Shown: piece by piece, positions 1 through 7,641 of the stretch
Layout of the letters: the number at the start of each line of letters is the position of its first letter
Numbering within the stretch: position 1 is the stretch's first letter
From: Ruminiclostridium sp.
Lineage (GTDB): Bacteria > Bacillota > Clostridia > Oscillospirales > Oscillospiraceae
DNA: 13,168 nucleotides
Assembly: GCA_017560855.1 (NCBI GenBank)
Contig: JAFZEB010000101.1
Location: 1-13,168 of the forward strand
Direction: 5' to 3'
Translations under genes and position numbers: made by a program
The notes under the pieces: model-generated
What the model was told of the DNA's origin: nothing
What the model saw: the letters and a program-made list of their open reading frames with translations, nothing else
The model's database searches: none

Positions 1-32
1 GACCACACCGGCCGCCAGTGCCCGGCAGAATG

Positions 33-69
33 AAAAAAAGCGGCCGGTCCCTTCCGGGACCGGCCGCTT
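33..69 (-). terminator. Intrinsic terminator of the c-di-GMP/GH3 operon
   Basis: A perfect 12-bp GC-rich stem (GCGGCCGGTCCC, loop TTCC, then its complement) spans 40-67. It is followed on the minus strand by seven T residues (A33-A39 on the plus strand). It lies 33 bases past the stop codon of the HD-GYP gene, so it is the natural end of the four-gene transcript. Nothing recognisable lies in the 32 bases left of it. Confidence 0.93.
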
Positions 70-102
70 CCGGTTTTCTGTGCTCCATAGGTTTGGTTCG
101 GA

Positions 103-2673
103 CTATCTGTCCGAACAGTTGGTCTGTTTGATCTGGGCCAGCACATGGTCCAGGGCCACCGGTTCCCCGGTGTTCTTGTGTCCCCGGATCTCCACGGTGC
201 CGCCCCGCATGAGATCCATGAAAATCAGGGCCAGCTTGGGGTCAAACCGCCAGCCGGACTCCTTTTCCATGATCTCCAGAGCCTCGTCGACGGTCATGGC
301 CTCCTTGTAGCTCCGTGTCGTGGTCATGGCATCGAAGGCGTCTGCAATGGCCAGGATGCGGCCGGTGATGGGGATCTGCTCCCCCTTCAGCCGGCGGGGA
401 TAGCCCAGACCGTCGTACCGCTCGTGGTGGGACAGGACCGCCGGGATGACGTAGTCCAGAGAGGGCAGATAGCGGATGATGTTCACACCATTCTCAACGT
501 GGCCCTTCATGGCCTCGTACTCCTCCCGGGTCAGGTCACCCGGTTTGTTCAGGATGTCCTCCCGGATGCCGATCTTGCCAATGTCGTGGAGGAGGCCGGC
601 CTCCTTCACGATCTCCACCAGGTCGTTCTCCATGCCGGCCGCCTTGGCCAGCTCTGCAGCGTAGTAGGCCACGTTTTGGGAGTGCTGGTAAGTGTAGTGG
701 TCCCGGGCATCGATGGCCGCCGTCAGGGCGTAGATGGTGCTGGCGTTCTCGCCGTAGCCGCTGTGGTAGCCGTGGGGCTCCTCCTGGTGGTAGATATCTG
801 TGGAGTAGATCTGCACGGCATTCTTGCCCGACCGCTTCACGGTGTACACCGCTGTCTCTGCGTTGCGGAAGAGTTCCTTGGCGGTAGAGGCCATGTAGGG
901 AGCGCCGCAGACACCGGCACTGACAGTGAGCTTCCGGGTCACCTGGTCGGTCCGGCGGCTGTTGATCTCCATGATCTCCGCCACAAGATTGTCGGTGAGC
1001 AGCTTGGCCGAGTAGATGTCATAGCCCGGCAGCAGCAGGGCAAACTCCTTGCCGCCAATGCGGGCCCCATGACAGGCCTCGTTCAGGGTAGCCCGGATGA
1101 TGCCCGCCACCCGGGACAAGGCAATATCGCCCTCGTGGGTGCCGTACAGCTGGTTGTACAATTTGAAATCGTCGATGTTCAGCAGGCACAGGGAAAGGGC
1201 CGTGTCCTTGTACTGTTCAAACTCCCGGTCCAGCAGTTCCAGGAAGTACTTCCGGTTGATAAGGCCGGTGAGCTTGTCGATGCGGGCCTCGTCGATGGCC
1301 CGCTCGTAGACATAGGCGTCCTTCAGGGCCGTGGCGCACAGCCGGGAAATGGCCTGGGCAGTGAGCAGATCTGCCTCCCGCCGGGGCTTTTCCTTCTTCT
1401 CGGGGATCATCAGGATGCCCACCAACTCGTTCTCGCTGCACAGGGGAACGAAGCAGTCGGCCTTCAGGTGGTCGAAGAGCTTCTTCTCCTTCTCCCACAT
1501 GCTGCGCCAGATGGTGGTCCGGCGGAACTCCAGCAGACTGATCCACTGGTCGGTTTTTCTCAGATGGGTCACCAGGGGGTGGTCGCCCCGCAGGTAGAAG
1601 CCCTTTTCATCCAGGGGATTGGTGGTGTACTCCACCCGGAAATCCCCGTCGGTCTGGCGGACAAAGACCGCCATACGGTCCAGATGGGTGGTCTGCTGGA
1701 TCACATCGGTCAGGTCCCCCAAAATCTCGCTGACGCTGAGCTTGTGGTTGATATTCTCGGCAAACCGGTCGATTTTCTGCTGCTGCTGCCGCTCATCCCG
1801 CACAAAGATGAAGTTCAGCACCAGGGCAATGATGCCGTAGATCACCAGCACCAAAACCACCAGAACGGCCGCCATGGCCACCACCGCTGCGGTGTGGTTC
1901 AGCCCCACCTTGCCGGTAAAGAAGGCCTGCAGGGGGTCGGCAATGCGATAGGCCGCAATGCAGCCCAGAGCCACGGCGACCATCATATAGTTCACCCGGG
2001 ACAGCAGCAGGGTCATCCTGAACAGCTGCTTTTTGTACAGGGCATAGAACATAAAGAACACGTTGCCCACACCGGAAAGGATATCCAGAGGCAGACCCTC
2101 GAAAACGGGCAGGGTGGCCGCCACATGGCCCAGCAGCAGAATGCCGATGCCATAGATGATGGGCTTGAGCTGCTGGAAGGCGATGCGGTTGCCTTTACAG
2201 TGACGGCGCACCGTGTAGGCGATGTGCACCACGCAGGCCATCACGCAGACCACCAGGACATAGATATGCCAGTTATAGTGGTAAATAAACTGGGCAGAGC
2301 CGCCCTTTTCCACCACCAGAGGCTCCGGGATGAACCAGCAGGTCAGGCAGTCCACCACAAACAGCAGCAGGTGGAAGCCCGTCCAGAACCAGCGGCCCCG
2401 GCCGTTCTTCTCCTCCAGGAAGTCCAGGGTGAAGTGGTAGTAGCCCGAGGCCAGCATCATCATGCCCAACACCGACACATGGTGCCACAGGTTCACCGAC
2501 GGCCACATCTGCATACGCATGGCAAAAGAGCCGCCCACCCAGAGGATCATGATGAGCATCAGCATCATAAAAGACCGGATGACCCGCTCCTTCCTGGGGG
2601 CCGCCAGGAAGGTCAGCAACAGGAAGAGATAGCAGAAAAGGGCTGTAATGGAGATCCAACTATATCCAGTCAT
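103..2673 (-). CDS. Multi-TM sensor protein with GAF, degenerate GGDEF and HD-GYP c-di-GMP phosphodiesterase domains
   Basis: 856 residues. Residues 1-290 hold about eight or nine hydrophobic segments, resembling the 7TM sensor region found on some histidine kinases. A short hydrophilic linker and a GAF-like region (about 310-455) follow. The GGDEF domain (about 462-625) reads GGKEF at 540-544, with lysine for the catalytic acidic residue and no RxxD inhibitory site, so cyclase activity is unlikely. The HD-GYP domain (about 645-825) looks intact: HDIGK at 696-700, HVENG at 725-729, HHERYDGLGYP at 749-759 and ADAFDAMTT at 777-785. HD-GYP enzymes hydrolyse c-di-GMP to GMP or pGpG using a bound metal centre. 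The start chosen is ATG 2673, preceded by AGAGGTGG at good spacing; it overlaps the GH3 gene by 14 bp, implying translational coupling. A TTG at 2703 in the same frame lacks a good ribosome binding site. The degenerate GGDEF may bind GTP as a regulatory domain (inference). Confidence 0.93.
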   Translation of the reverse strand: MTGYSWISITALFCYLFLLLTFLAAPRKERVIRSFMMLMLIMILWVGGSFAMRMQMWPSVNLWHHVSVLGMMMLASGYYHFTLDFLEEKNGRGRWFWTGFHLLLFVVDCLTCWFIPEPLVVEKGGSAQFIYHYNWHIYVLVVCVMACVVHIAYTVRRHCKGNRIAFQQLKPIIYGIGILLLGHVAATLPVFEGLPLDILSGVGNVFFMFYALYKKQLFRMTLLLSRVNYMMVAVALGCIAAYRIADPLQAFFTGKVGLNHTAAVVAMAAVLVVLVLVIYGIIALVLNFIFVRDERQQQQKIDRFAENINHKLSVSEILGDLTDVIQQTTHLDRMAVFVRQTDGDFRVEYTTNPLDEKGFYLRGDHPLVTHLRKTDQWISLLEFRRTTIWRSMWEKEKKLFDHLKADCFVPLCSENELVGILMIPEKKEKPRREADLLTAQAISRLCATALKDAYVYERAIDEARIDKLTGLINRKYFLELLDREFEQYKDTALSLCLLNIDDFKLYNQLYGTHEGDIALSRVAGIIRATLNEACHGARIGGKEFALLLPGYDIYSAKLLTDNLVAEIMEINSRRTDQVTRKLTVSAGVCGAPYMASTAKELFRNAETAVYTVKRSGKNAVQIYSTDIYHQEEPHGYHSGYGENASTIYALTAAIDARDHYTYQHSQNVAYYAAELAKAAGMENDLVEIVKEAGLLHDIGKIGIREDILNKPGDLTREEYEAMKGHVENGVNIIRYLPSLDYVIPAVLSHHERYDGLGYPRRLKGEQIPITGRILAIADAFDAMTTTRSYKEAMTVDEALEIMEKESGWRFDPKLALIFMDLMRGGTVEIRGHKNTGEPVALDHVLAQIKQTNCSDR

Positions 2674-4303
2674 CCATTCCACCTCTTCTCTCCAGACAGT
2701 CAAACTGGTGACATGCCAGCAAATCGTTGATCTCGCAGCTCTCCGGGTTCATGGCCCGGATGGTGCCGCCGAACTTCCGTTCGTAGGCCTCGAAGGTGCC
2801 GCACTTGATCATGGTGATCTTCAGGGGGTCCACCCCCAGGATCTTTTTCAGGTCCTCGTAGTCCTGGTCCAGGTACTGGAAATAGATGCCCAGCTGGTCG
2901 TGGAGGATGCGGGTACTCACCGCCGTGTTGATCAGGTGGTTCCGCTGAAGCTCCACGTACAGGTGCATGTAGGGCCGGTTGTTTTCCGTGAACTCCTTCT
3001 TGGCCGTCCAGGCCTCGATGGGCAGACGGGACAGTTCGATGGCCTGGTTGATGGACTTTTCCGTGATGCGGGTAAACCCGGCGATGTCGATGATCTCCGG
3101 GGTGCGGTCCACATACTGGAACCGGGGGATGCTGTTGTTTTCCAGGCGGCTGCCGATGCCGGAGCACCGGAACACATCGCCCACCCGGTACCGGGCAAAG
3201 GCACCGCCCTTAAAAACGGTGAGCACGATCTCATAGACCCCGCCGGGGACCACTTCGTCCCACAGGACGGTCCGGGGCTTGTAGTTGGGATCTTCCATAT
3301 TCCGGTTCATCTCATCCTCGGGGATAAACTCATAGAAGCAGGCATCCGGGAAGAAGTACACACCCTCCCGGCTCCAGGTCTCACAGCCGATGCAGGTGGG
3401 CTCGGTGCCGGCAAAGACCTCCATGGGGGACACGCCCCACATCTCTTCCAGGTCGGCCTTGTAGCAGCGGTTGTCGGTGCCGGCGCACATGAAGCCCTTC
3501 AGTTTGAAGAGGTCCTTGGGCAGCAGATCCCGCTTCTCCTTTTTGCATTTGCGCTTGGCCATCATCATGCGCACCAGCATGGCAGGAGAAACGCTGAGGA
3601 GTTTTTCCACCAGGCTCTTGTTGCTGCCGCCCCCCATGGAGGTCACGCTCTGGCTGACATAATACAGGACGCTGCCCAGGCCGAAGAAGTACTCGATGCC
3701 CTTCTTCATACCCTGCTTGAAACCCTGAACGTTTCGCTCTTTGAAGGTCATGTTCACGGCGTCTTTCACCGCAGGCAGAAACTCAATATCGATCTCTTCC
3801 TGGAACAGCAGGGGGAGCAGGCCGGTCACAAAAGGCAGAGGGGCCAGGGCATAGAGCATGTGGTCGGTGACGCTGACGTCAAACTCCCCCTTTTCCTTGC
3901 TGGTGGCCAGCAGCAGGCAGCTCATGACGTTGTGCTGGAAGGTGTCCAGAATGGCCTTGGTATAGGGAGCCACCTTGATAGGGTGGACGCCGCCCTCCCA
4001 GGTGGTCTGGACCCAGAGAACCGGCTCTCCGGGCAGGGCCTTGGTCTGCTTGGACAGCAGGATGGGGGCATAGTCCTCATAGGTGGTCAGGGGGACCATC
4101 TCCCGGAACTCGTCGATGGTGGTGGGCTTCTGCCCCTTCAGAATGCTCTGACCAAGGGCGCTGGAGGACCACAGCTCCATCTGTTCCAGCAGCAGCCGCT
4201 TCTGGATATCCATGAACTCCTCGGTGGTGAGGGTCAGAAACCCGCAGTATTCCTCCCAGATCTGCTCTTTGGAATATTCATGCAGTTTTTCCTGGAATCT
4301 CAC
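2660..4303 (-). CDS. GH3-family acyl-adenylate/amide synthetase-like protein
   Basis: 547 residues, close to the usual length of GH3 proteins. This ANL-superfamily group, best known from plants, adenylates a carboxylic acid and joins it to an amino acid. Family landmarks in order are: a weak phosphate-loop-like stretch QTTWEGG at 99-105; FAGTEP at 297-302, which takes the place of the YG(x)SE motif; RYRVGDV at 371-377, a close match to the GH3 YRxGD motif; and VDRTPEIIDIAGFTRITEK at 398-416, the hinge before the C-terminal lid. There is no signal peptide or membrane segment, so it is probably cytoplasmic. It starts at GTG 4303, with AAAGGAGGAGG just upstream. The start overlaps the stop of the methyltransferase gene in a GTGA, a classical coupling arrangement. 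The substrate cannot be told from sequence. The divergent phosphate loop could mean altered nucleotide handling or loss of activity. Confidence 0.85.
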   Translation of the reverse strand: MRFQEKLHEYSKEQIWEEYCGFLTLTTEEFMDIQKRLLLEQMELWSSSALGQSILKGQKPTTIDEFREMVPLTTYEDYAPILLSKQTKALPGEPVLWVQTTWEGGVHPIKVAPYTKAILDTFQHNVMSCLLLATSKEKGEFDVSVTDHMLYALAPLPFVTGLLPLLFQEEIDIEFLPAVKDAVNMTFKERNVQGFKQGMKKGIEYFFGLGSVLYYVSQSVTSMGGGSNKSLVEKLLSVSPAMLVRMMMAKRKCKKEKRDLLPKDLFKLKGFMCAGTDNRCYKADLEEMWGVSPMEVFAGTEPTCIGCETWSREGVYFFPDACFYEFIPEDEMNRNMEDPNYKPRTVLWDEVVPGGVYEIVLTVFKGGAFARYRVGDVFRCSGIGSRLENNSIPRFQYVDRTPEIIDIAGFTRITEKSINQAIELSRLPIEAWTAKKEFTENNRPYMHLYVELQRNHLINTAVSTRILHDQLGIYFQYLDQDYEDLKKILGVDPLKITMIKCGTFEAYERKFGGTIRAMNPESCEINDLLACHQFDCLERRGGMDDWI

Positions 4304-4890
4304 AGTTCCTCCTCCTTTGCGTCAGGATGTCCCCAGGTGGCTTTGGCCCGGCGGATACTGGCCGGGTTGGGGAGCAGAAACGGGGCTTTGGCCCGATAGG
4401 TCTCGTAATTGCAGAAGGTTTTGGGGAAAGTCACCCGATCCTGAAACCAGGCGTACCCTCCGTTCAGGACCGAAAAGGTCATGCCCACCCACAGCAGGTC
4501 TGACGGCCGGGCCGCCAGACCCCAGAAGAGGTACATGGCAAAAAAGCACAGCACCCCCGGGTGGCGGCACAGGGCATAGGCCCCGCCGGTGTAGACAGGC
4601 CGTCCGTTTTCCGGGGCTGTGTAGGTTTCCTGAAAGGGCAGAGCGAAAAACAGGCAGTAGATGAGGGCCCCAAAAGACGCCAGGCCCAGGGCAAGGAGGA
4701 CAAGGTCCCCCAACCCGGAAATATACCCGGCCCGGAAGGCCGCCGCCAGCTGCCACAGGGTCGCCCCGCCAATGAGGAGGGTTCCCAGCAGGAAGCCCAG
4801 CCGAAGGGGACGGCAGTCTATGGTAAAACTGTTGATGTCATAGAGCAGATACAGGCCAAAGCCCGCTGCGCCCAGCAGCAAAACAGTCAT
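4300..4890 (-). CDS. Small integral-membrane methyltransferase of the isoprenylcysteine carboxyl methyltransferase (ICMT)/PEMT type
   Basis: 196 residues with about five hydrophobic segments (near 2-18, 31-50, 62-86, 112-126 and 131-147). The family core is at the C-terminal side: TGGAYALCRHPGVL (101-114) contains the RHP motif, and the stretch FPKTFCNYETYRAKAPFLLP (155-174) matches the ICMT/phospholipid methyltransferase tail that closes the S-adenosylmethionine site. Bacterial relatives methylate lipids, isoprenoids or carboxylates at the membrane; the substrate here is unknown. ATG 4890 is preferred because GGAGG ends nine bases upstream; ATG 4899 sits directly against that site. The gene lies 31 bp after the GGDEF-EAL gene and shares GTGA with the GH3 start. 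Physical coupling to GH3 suggests the two enzymes act on the same product, for example methylating a conjugate or its acid precursor (inference). Confidence 0.82.
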   Translation of the reverse strand: MTVLLLGAAGFGLYLLYDINSFTIDCRPLRLGFLLGTLLIGGATLWQLAAAFRAGYISGLGDLVLLALGLASFGALIYCLFFALPFQETYTAPENGRPVYTGGAYALCRHPGVLCFFAMYLFWGLAARPSDLLWVGMTFSVLNGGYAWFQDRVTFPKTFCNYETYRAKAPFLLPNPASIRRAKATWGHPDAKEEEL

Positions 4891-4921
4891 TACCCTCATC
4901 CTCCTCCCGGCGGGCTGCCGT

Positions 4922-7201
4922 TTATTCTTTGGGTTCTTTGCCCCGCATATAGGGCTCGTAAATTGCATACTGATCCTTGCCCCGGCTCTTGGCCTCATAA
5001 AGGGCGCAGTCTGCATGGTCCAGCAGGGTCTCATAATCCGTGCCGTCCTGGGGATACAGGGCGACGCCAATGCTGCCGGAGACCTTATACTCCATGGTAT
5101 CGTTCCGATAGGGGTGCTGGAAGGCCCCGCACAGGCGCTTGAGCCGCTCCTCCAGCACAGGTCTCTGGATGGACGGGGCAAAGACCACGAATTCGTCGCC
5201 GCCATAGCGGGCGATCACATCCGTATACCGGAAGACACCCAGAAGCTGCTTGGCCACGAAGCAGAGCACATCGTCACCGAACATATGGCCCAGGGTATCG
5301 TTGACCCGCTTAAAGTCATCCACGTCGATGAACAGCATGGCGGCGGACTCATGGGTCTTCTGTTCCAGCTGGGTCCGAACAGCCTGCTCGAAGTGCTCGC
5401 GGTTGTAAAGGCCGGTCAGGGTATCGCGGGTGGCCTTTTCCTTCCACCGGTCCATCTCGCTCTTCCACTGGGCCACGTTGACCAGAATGCCGCTGATGAT
5501 ATCCTCTGTGCGGTGCATCCGAATCTCCATCCAGCTATACCGTCCGCCGGCCATATAGAAGCGCAGGGTGTTCTCCACCCAGCCCCCCTCCCGACGGCAG
5601 CGCTCCAGCAGCCGGAAGAAATCCTCCCGGTCGTTCTCATGGATGATCTCAGAGGTGCGGAAGAGCTCCATCACACCCTGCAGCCGGGACCGTCCCCCAA
5701 GGACCGGGGAAAAGGCCTCGGTAAACTCAATGATATCCTCCCGGATCTGGTAGGTGAACTGAACGATGCTCTTGGTGACCTGGGTGTGGGCGGTCTCTGG
5801 AAGGGCTTTGACCTCCTCGTAGGGATTTTCGCTCTTCACATAGGTCAGAACGCCCCGGTGGTAGACTTCGCTCTCAAACCGCTCCTGGGGCATGGGCTTA
5901 AAGTAGTGGAAGCCCTGGATCATGTCACAGCCGATCTGCTGGAGATACTTCACCTGTCCGGGATTGTCGATGCCCTCTGCCACGGTTCGGATGTGGAGCT
6001 GAGAGGTCAGCTTCAGCAGGGCCTCTACGATGTAGCGGCCCCGGCGGCTGTTGTTGTCCCCGCCGAAGAAACTCTCATCCAGCTTGACCGTGTCGATGTT
6101 CAGGGTGGCCAGCAGCTGGAGGGAGGTGGGGCCTGCGCCAAAGTTGTCCACGGCGCAGCGGAAGCCCAGGGCGTGGAACCGTTCCAGCAGGAACTTTGCC
6201 CGCTCGGGATCCTCCCTCAGCAGCTCTTCCTTGATCTCAAACTCGATCAGCCCGGGCTCCACCTGATACCGGGTGCAGACGGCATAGCAGTCATCGGCAA
6301 AATTGGTCCGGTCCAGGTCGGCTCTCCACAGGTTCACAGAGATGGGACAGGCCTCCCGGCCCTGCTTGTTCCAGCGGGCCAGGGTGCGGCAGACCGACTC
6401 GAAGACATAGCTGTCGATGGCGGCAACTTTTTCATGGCGTTCGGCCACAGGCAGGAACATTTCGGGAGACAGGAGTCCCCGCTGGGGGTGCCGCCAGCGG
6501 ACCAGGGCCTCAGCCCCCACCACCTTCTGGTCAGCGACCCGGATCTTGGGCTGGTAATACACCACGAACTCGCTGACCCGCAGGGCATGGTCGATAGACT
6601 TTGCCATCTCCCGCTCCCAGGCGGTCTCTTCCCAGCGGTTCCGGTCATAAAAGTGGTAGCGCCGACCCGCCGACCCGCTGCGGCGGGCAAAGACCGCCTT
6701 GCTCTGGAGGACGGGGATCTCCTCCCGGCCCTCGGGCAGGTAGATGCCGCAGGACAGCTGCAGGGGGTGTTCCGTCTCTCCCCGGGCAGCGGTACAGATC
6801 CGGTCCAGGCGGGCGCAGATCTCATCGGGCTTTCGGTTTTTCAGCAGGAAGCAGAAGGCATCCTCGCCGGTCCGGGCCACAGGCTCCCCTGCCCCCAGCT
6901 GGGTCTTCAGGCCTTCATGGATCCGGGCCAGGATCTCTCCCCCGCCCTCCGGCCCCAGGAGCCGGCAGAGCTGGGACATATTCTCCACCTGCAGGGCAAT
7001 GACCGAGCAGGAATCTCCCCTGCTCCCCATGGCCTTTCGGCAGGCAAACTGGAAGGCCAGCTCTGTGTGTCCCCCGGTGACGGGGTCCACCAGGGCCGTC
7101 CGTTTTATTTTTTTCAGTTGGGTCCGGCTCCGTATGACAAGAACCGCACAAATCAGCAGGACCCCAGCCAGGGCCAGGCTCCAAAACATATCATGGGACA
7201 A
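4922..7201 (-). CDS. Membrane-anchored GGDEF-EAL-GGDEF c-di-GMP signalling protein
   Basis: 759 residues. One N-terminal membrane helix (about 6-23) anchors it with the catalytic part in the cytoplasm. The first GGDEF-like domain (about 36-190) is degenerate, with TGEDAF at 111-116. The EAL domain (about 198-445) keeps EAL at 231-233, N290, E325, K373, E409 and Q429, but the usual DDFGTG metal motif reads DNFGAG at 352-357. Residues 450-585 form a linker with a PAS-like part (RYSWMEIRMH, 554-563). The C-terminal GGDEF (about 590-750) is intact: RYGGDEF at 665-671, with RYTD at 658-661 exactly five residues before GGDEF, the canonical RxxD product-inhibition site. It should therefore make c-di-GMP from GTP under feedback control. 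Phosphodiesterase activity is uncertain. It starts at TTG 7201, eight bases after a full AAAGGAGGT. It is the first gene of the operon. Confidence 0.93.
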   Translation of the reverse strand: MSHDMFWSLALAGVLLICAVLVIRSRTQLKKIKRTALVDPVTGGHTELAFQFACRKAMGSRGDSCSVIALQVENMSQLCRLLGPEGGGEILARIHEGLKTQLGAGEPVARTGEDAFCFLLKNRKPDEICARLDRICTAARGETEHPLQLSCGIYLPEGREEIPVLQSKAVFARRSGSAGRRYHFYDRNRWEETAWEREMAKSIDHALRVSEFVVYYQPKIRVADQKVVGAEALVRWRHPQRGLLSPEMFLPVAERHEKVAAIDSYVFESVCRTLARWNKQGREACPISVNLWRADLDRTNFADDCYAVCTRYQVEPGLIEFEIKEELLREDPERAKFLLERFHALGFRCAVDNFGAGPTSLQLLATLNIDTVKLDESFFGGDNNSRRGRYIVEALLKLTSQLHIRTVAEGIDNPGQVKYLQQIGCDMIQGFHYFKPMPQERFESEVYHRGVLTYVKSENPYEEVKALPETAHTQVTKSIVQFTYQIREDIIEFTEAFSPVLGGRSRLQGVMELFRTSEIIHENDREDFFRLLERCRREGGWVENTLRFYMAGGRYSWMEIRMHRTEDIISGILVNVAQWKSEMDRWKEKATRDTLTGLYNREHFEQAVRTQLEQKTHESAAMLFIDVDDFKRVNDTLGHMFGDDVLCFVAKQLLGVFRYTDVIARYGGDEFVVFAPSIQRPVLEERLKRLCGAFQHPYRNDTMEYKVSGSIGVALYPQDGTDYETLLDHADCALYEAKSRGKDQYAIYEPYMRGKEPKE

Positions 7202-7209
7202 GGTACCGG

Positions 7210-7218
7210 ACCTCCTTT
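7210..7218 (-). promoter_or_regulatory. Strong ribosome binding site that fixes a TTG start
   Basis: The minus strand reads AAAGGAGGT at 7218-7210, followed by eight bases and then TTG at 7201-7199. The next in-frame ATG (7189) would be 20 bases away, and the upstream ATG 7264 falls about where transcription should begin. TTG 7201 is therefore the best start. The UUG may keep translation of this cyclase low. Confidence 0.8.
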
Positions 7219-7266
7219 CACAACGCTTCTTCCCAGGGAACGTCATAGTACGCCCATTTTGCATTC

Positions 7267-7295
7267 ATCATAGCACGGCAGCAAAGAAAAAGCAA
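7267..7295 (-). promoter_or_regulatory. Sigma-70/A promoter of the c-di-GMP/GH3 operon
   Basis: On the minus strand TTGCTT (7295-7290) is followed by 17 bases and then TATGAT (7272-7267). TGC precedes the -10, an extended -10 element. Transcription would start near 7260, about 60 bases before the TTG start codon. Confidence 0.8.
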
Positions 7296-7368
7296 TTTTT
7301 TGCCTCTATTCCACCATCTTTTTTCACTTTTTCCTCCCGTGTTCCCCATCTGCTCCCCGTTGGGGCAC

Positions 7369-7391
7369 AAAAAAAGCGCCCCCAGGGGCGC
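7369..7391 (-). terminator. Intrinsic terminator upstream of the c-di-GMP operon
   Basis: GCGCCCC, a two-base gap (CA) and GGGGCGC lie at 7376-7391, followed on the minus strand by seven T residues (A7369-A7375 on plus). It insulates the operon promoter at 7267-7295 from minus-strand transcripts arising in the repeat module. The same A7-GCGCCCC signature recurs at 8579-8601 beyond the second module copy. Confidence 0.85.
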
Positions 7392-7417
7392 AGCAGGAAA
7401 CAAAAAACCTCGTAGAG

Positions 7418-7569
7418 TTTCGCCACCGCAGTGGCGAAATAAAGCCCAGTCTGTTTTTCGGCGCGACATGTGCGTGCCGGAAAACTCTTCTCAGCCTGCC
7501 AGTGTGCCTGAAAGGCGCGCACAGCAGGCTGCAAGCCATAACGTCGGAAAAGGCTCTGCCTTTTTCGAC
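7418..7569. other. Hairpin-dense non-coding stretch between two terminators
   Basis: No convincing gene lies here. Four inverted repeats sit close together: TTTCGCCAC-CGCA-GTGGCGAAA at 7418-7439; TTTTCGGC against GCCGGAAAA at 7455-7484; CAGCCTGC against GCAGGCTG at 7492-7531, with a further inner GTGTGC/GCGCAC pairing; and GTCGGAAAAGGC-TCT-GCCTTTTTCGAC at 7543-7569. Module copy 2 has only about 20 bases between its corresponding terminators, so this stretch is specific to the copy 1 side. It could be a structured RNA, a palindromic repeat unit or debris. I cannot name a family. Confidence 0.5.
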
Positions 7570-7574
7570 GGGAT

Positions 7575-7616
7575 AAAAAAGTAACCCTTGATCGCTGTCA
7601 CCGATCAAGGGTTACT
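7575..7616 (-). terminator. Terminator of module RNA, copy 1, containing the tiny ORF stop codon
   Basis: A perfect 15-bp stem AGTAACCCTTGATCG with a seven-base loop lies at 7580-7616, followed on the minus strand by six T residues. The TAA stop codon of the tiny ORF (7614-7612) is inside the 5' arm. A ribosome stopping there would block the hairpin. Confidence 0.88.
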
Positions 7617-7641
7617 GGTTATTCTTGATATCTAACATCAT
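7612..7641 (-). CDS. Tiny ORF MMLDIKNNQ (leader-like peptide), copy 1
   Basis: A nine-residue reading frame with two successive ATG codons (7641 and 7638), preceded on the minus strand by AAGAAAGAGAGGTTAAA, a good Shine-Dalgarno at five to eight bases. Copy 2 encodes MMLDIKNSQ, and the seven-codon core is identical at DNA level. The stop codon overlaps the terminator stem. The peptide has no obvious codon run or membrane character. It may act by placing a ribosome on the terminator, or it may be chance within a conserved RNA. Translation is unproven. Confidence 0.45.
   Translation of the reverse strand: MMLDIKNNQ

Noticed and set aside
145..2730. Very long plus-strand frames opposite the minus-strand genes (also 2648-4399 and 5015-7273)
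   Set aside because: They lie antisense to genes with clear domains, lack ribosome sites and have low-complexity compositions typical of GC-rich shadow frames.
4891..5205. A longer N-terminus for the ICMT-type protein reaching to 5205
   Set aside because: It would overlap the preceding gene by hundreds of bases in another frame; the ribosome site supports 4890.
7199..7264. ATG 7264 as start of the GGDEF-EAL-GGDEF gene
   Set aside because: It lies only a few bases from the -10 and has no ribosome site; TTG 7201 has a full Shine-Dalgarno at eight bases.
7392..7490. Possible c-di-GMP (GEMM) riboswitch in front of the c-di-GMP operon, suggested by CACGCACA on the minus strand
   Set aside because: The rest of the GEMM consensus (CAAACC, GNRA loop, GACGCAAAGCC, receptor) is absent, and a terminator at 7369-7391 and a separate promoter at 7267-7295 lie between it and the operon.
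7300..7608. Small frames of 83-94 codons on both strands in the hairpin-dense region
   Set aside because: They run through terminators and inverted repeats, have no good ribosome site and overlap each other; probably spurious.
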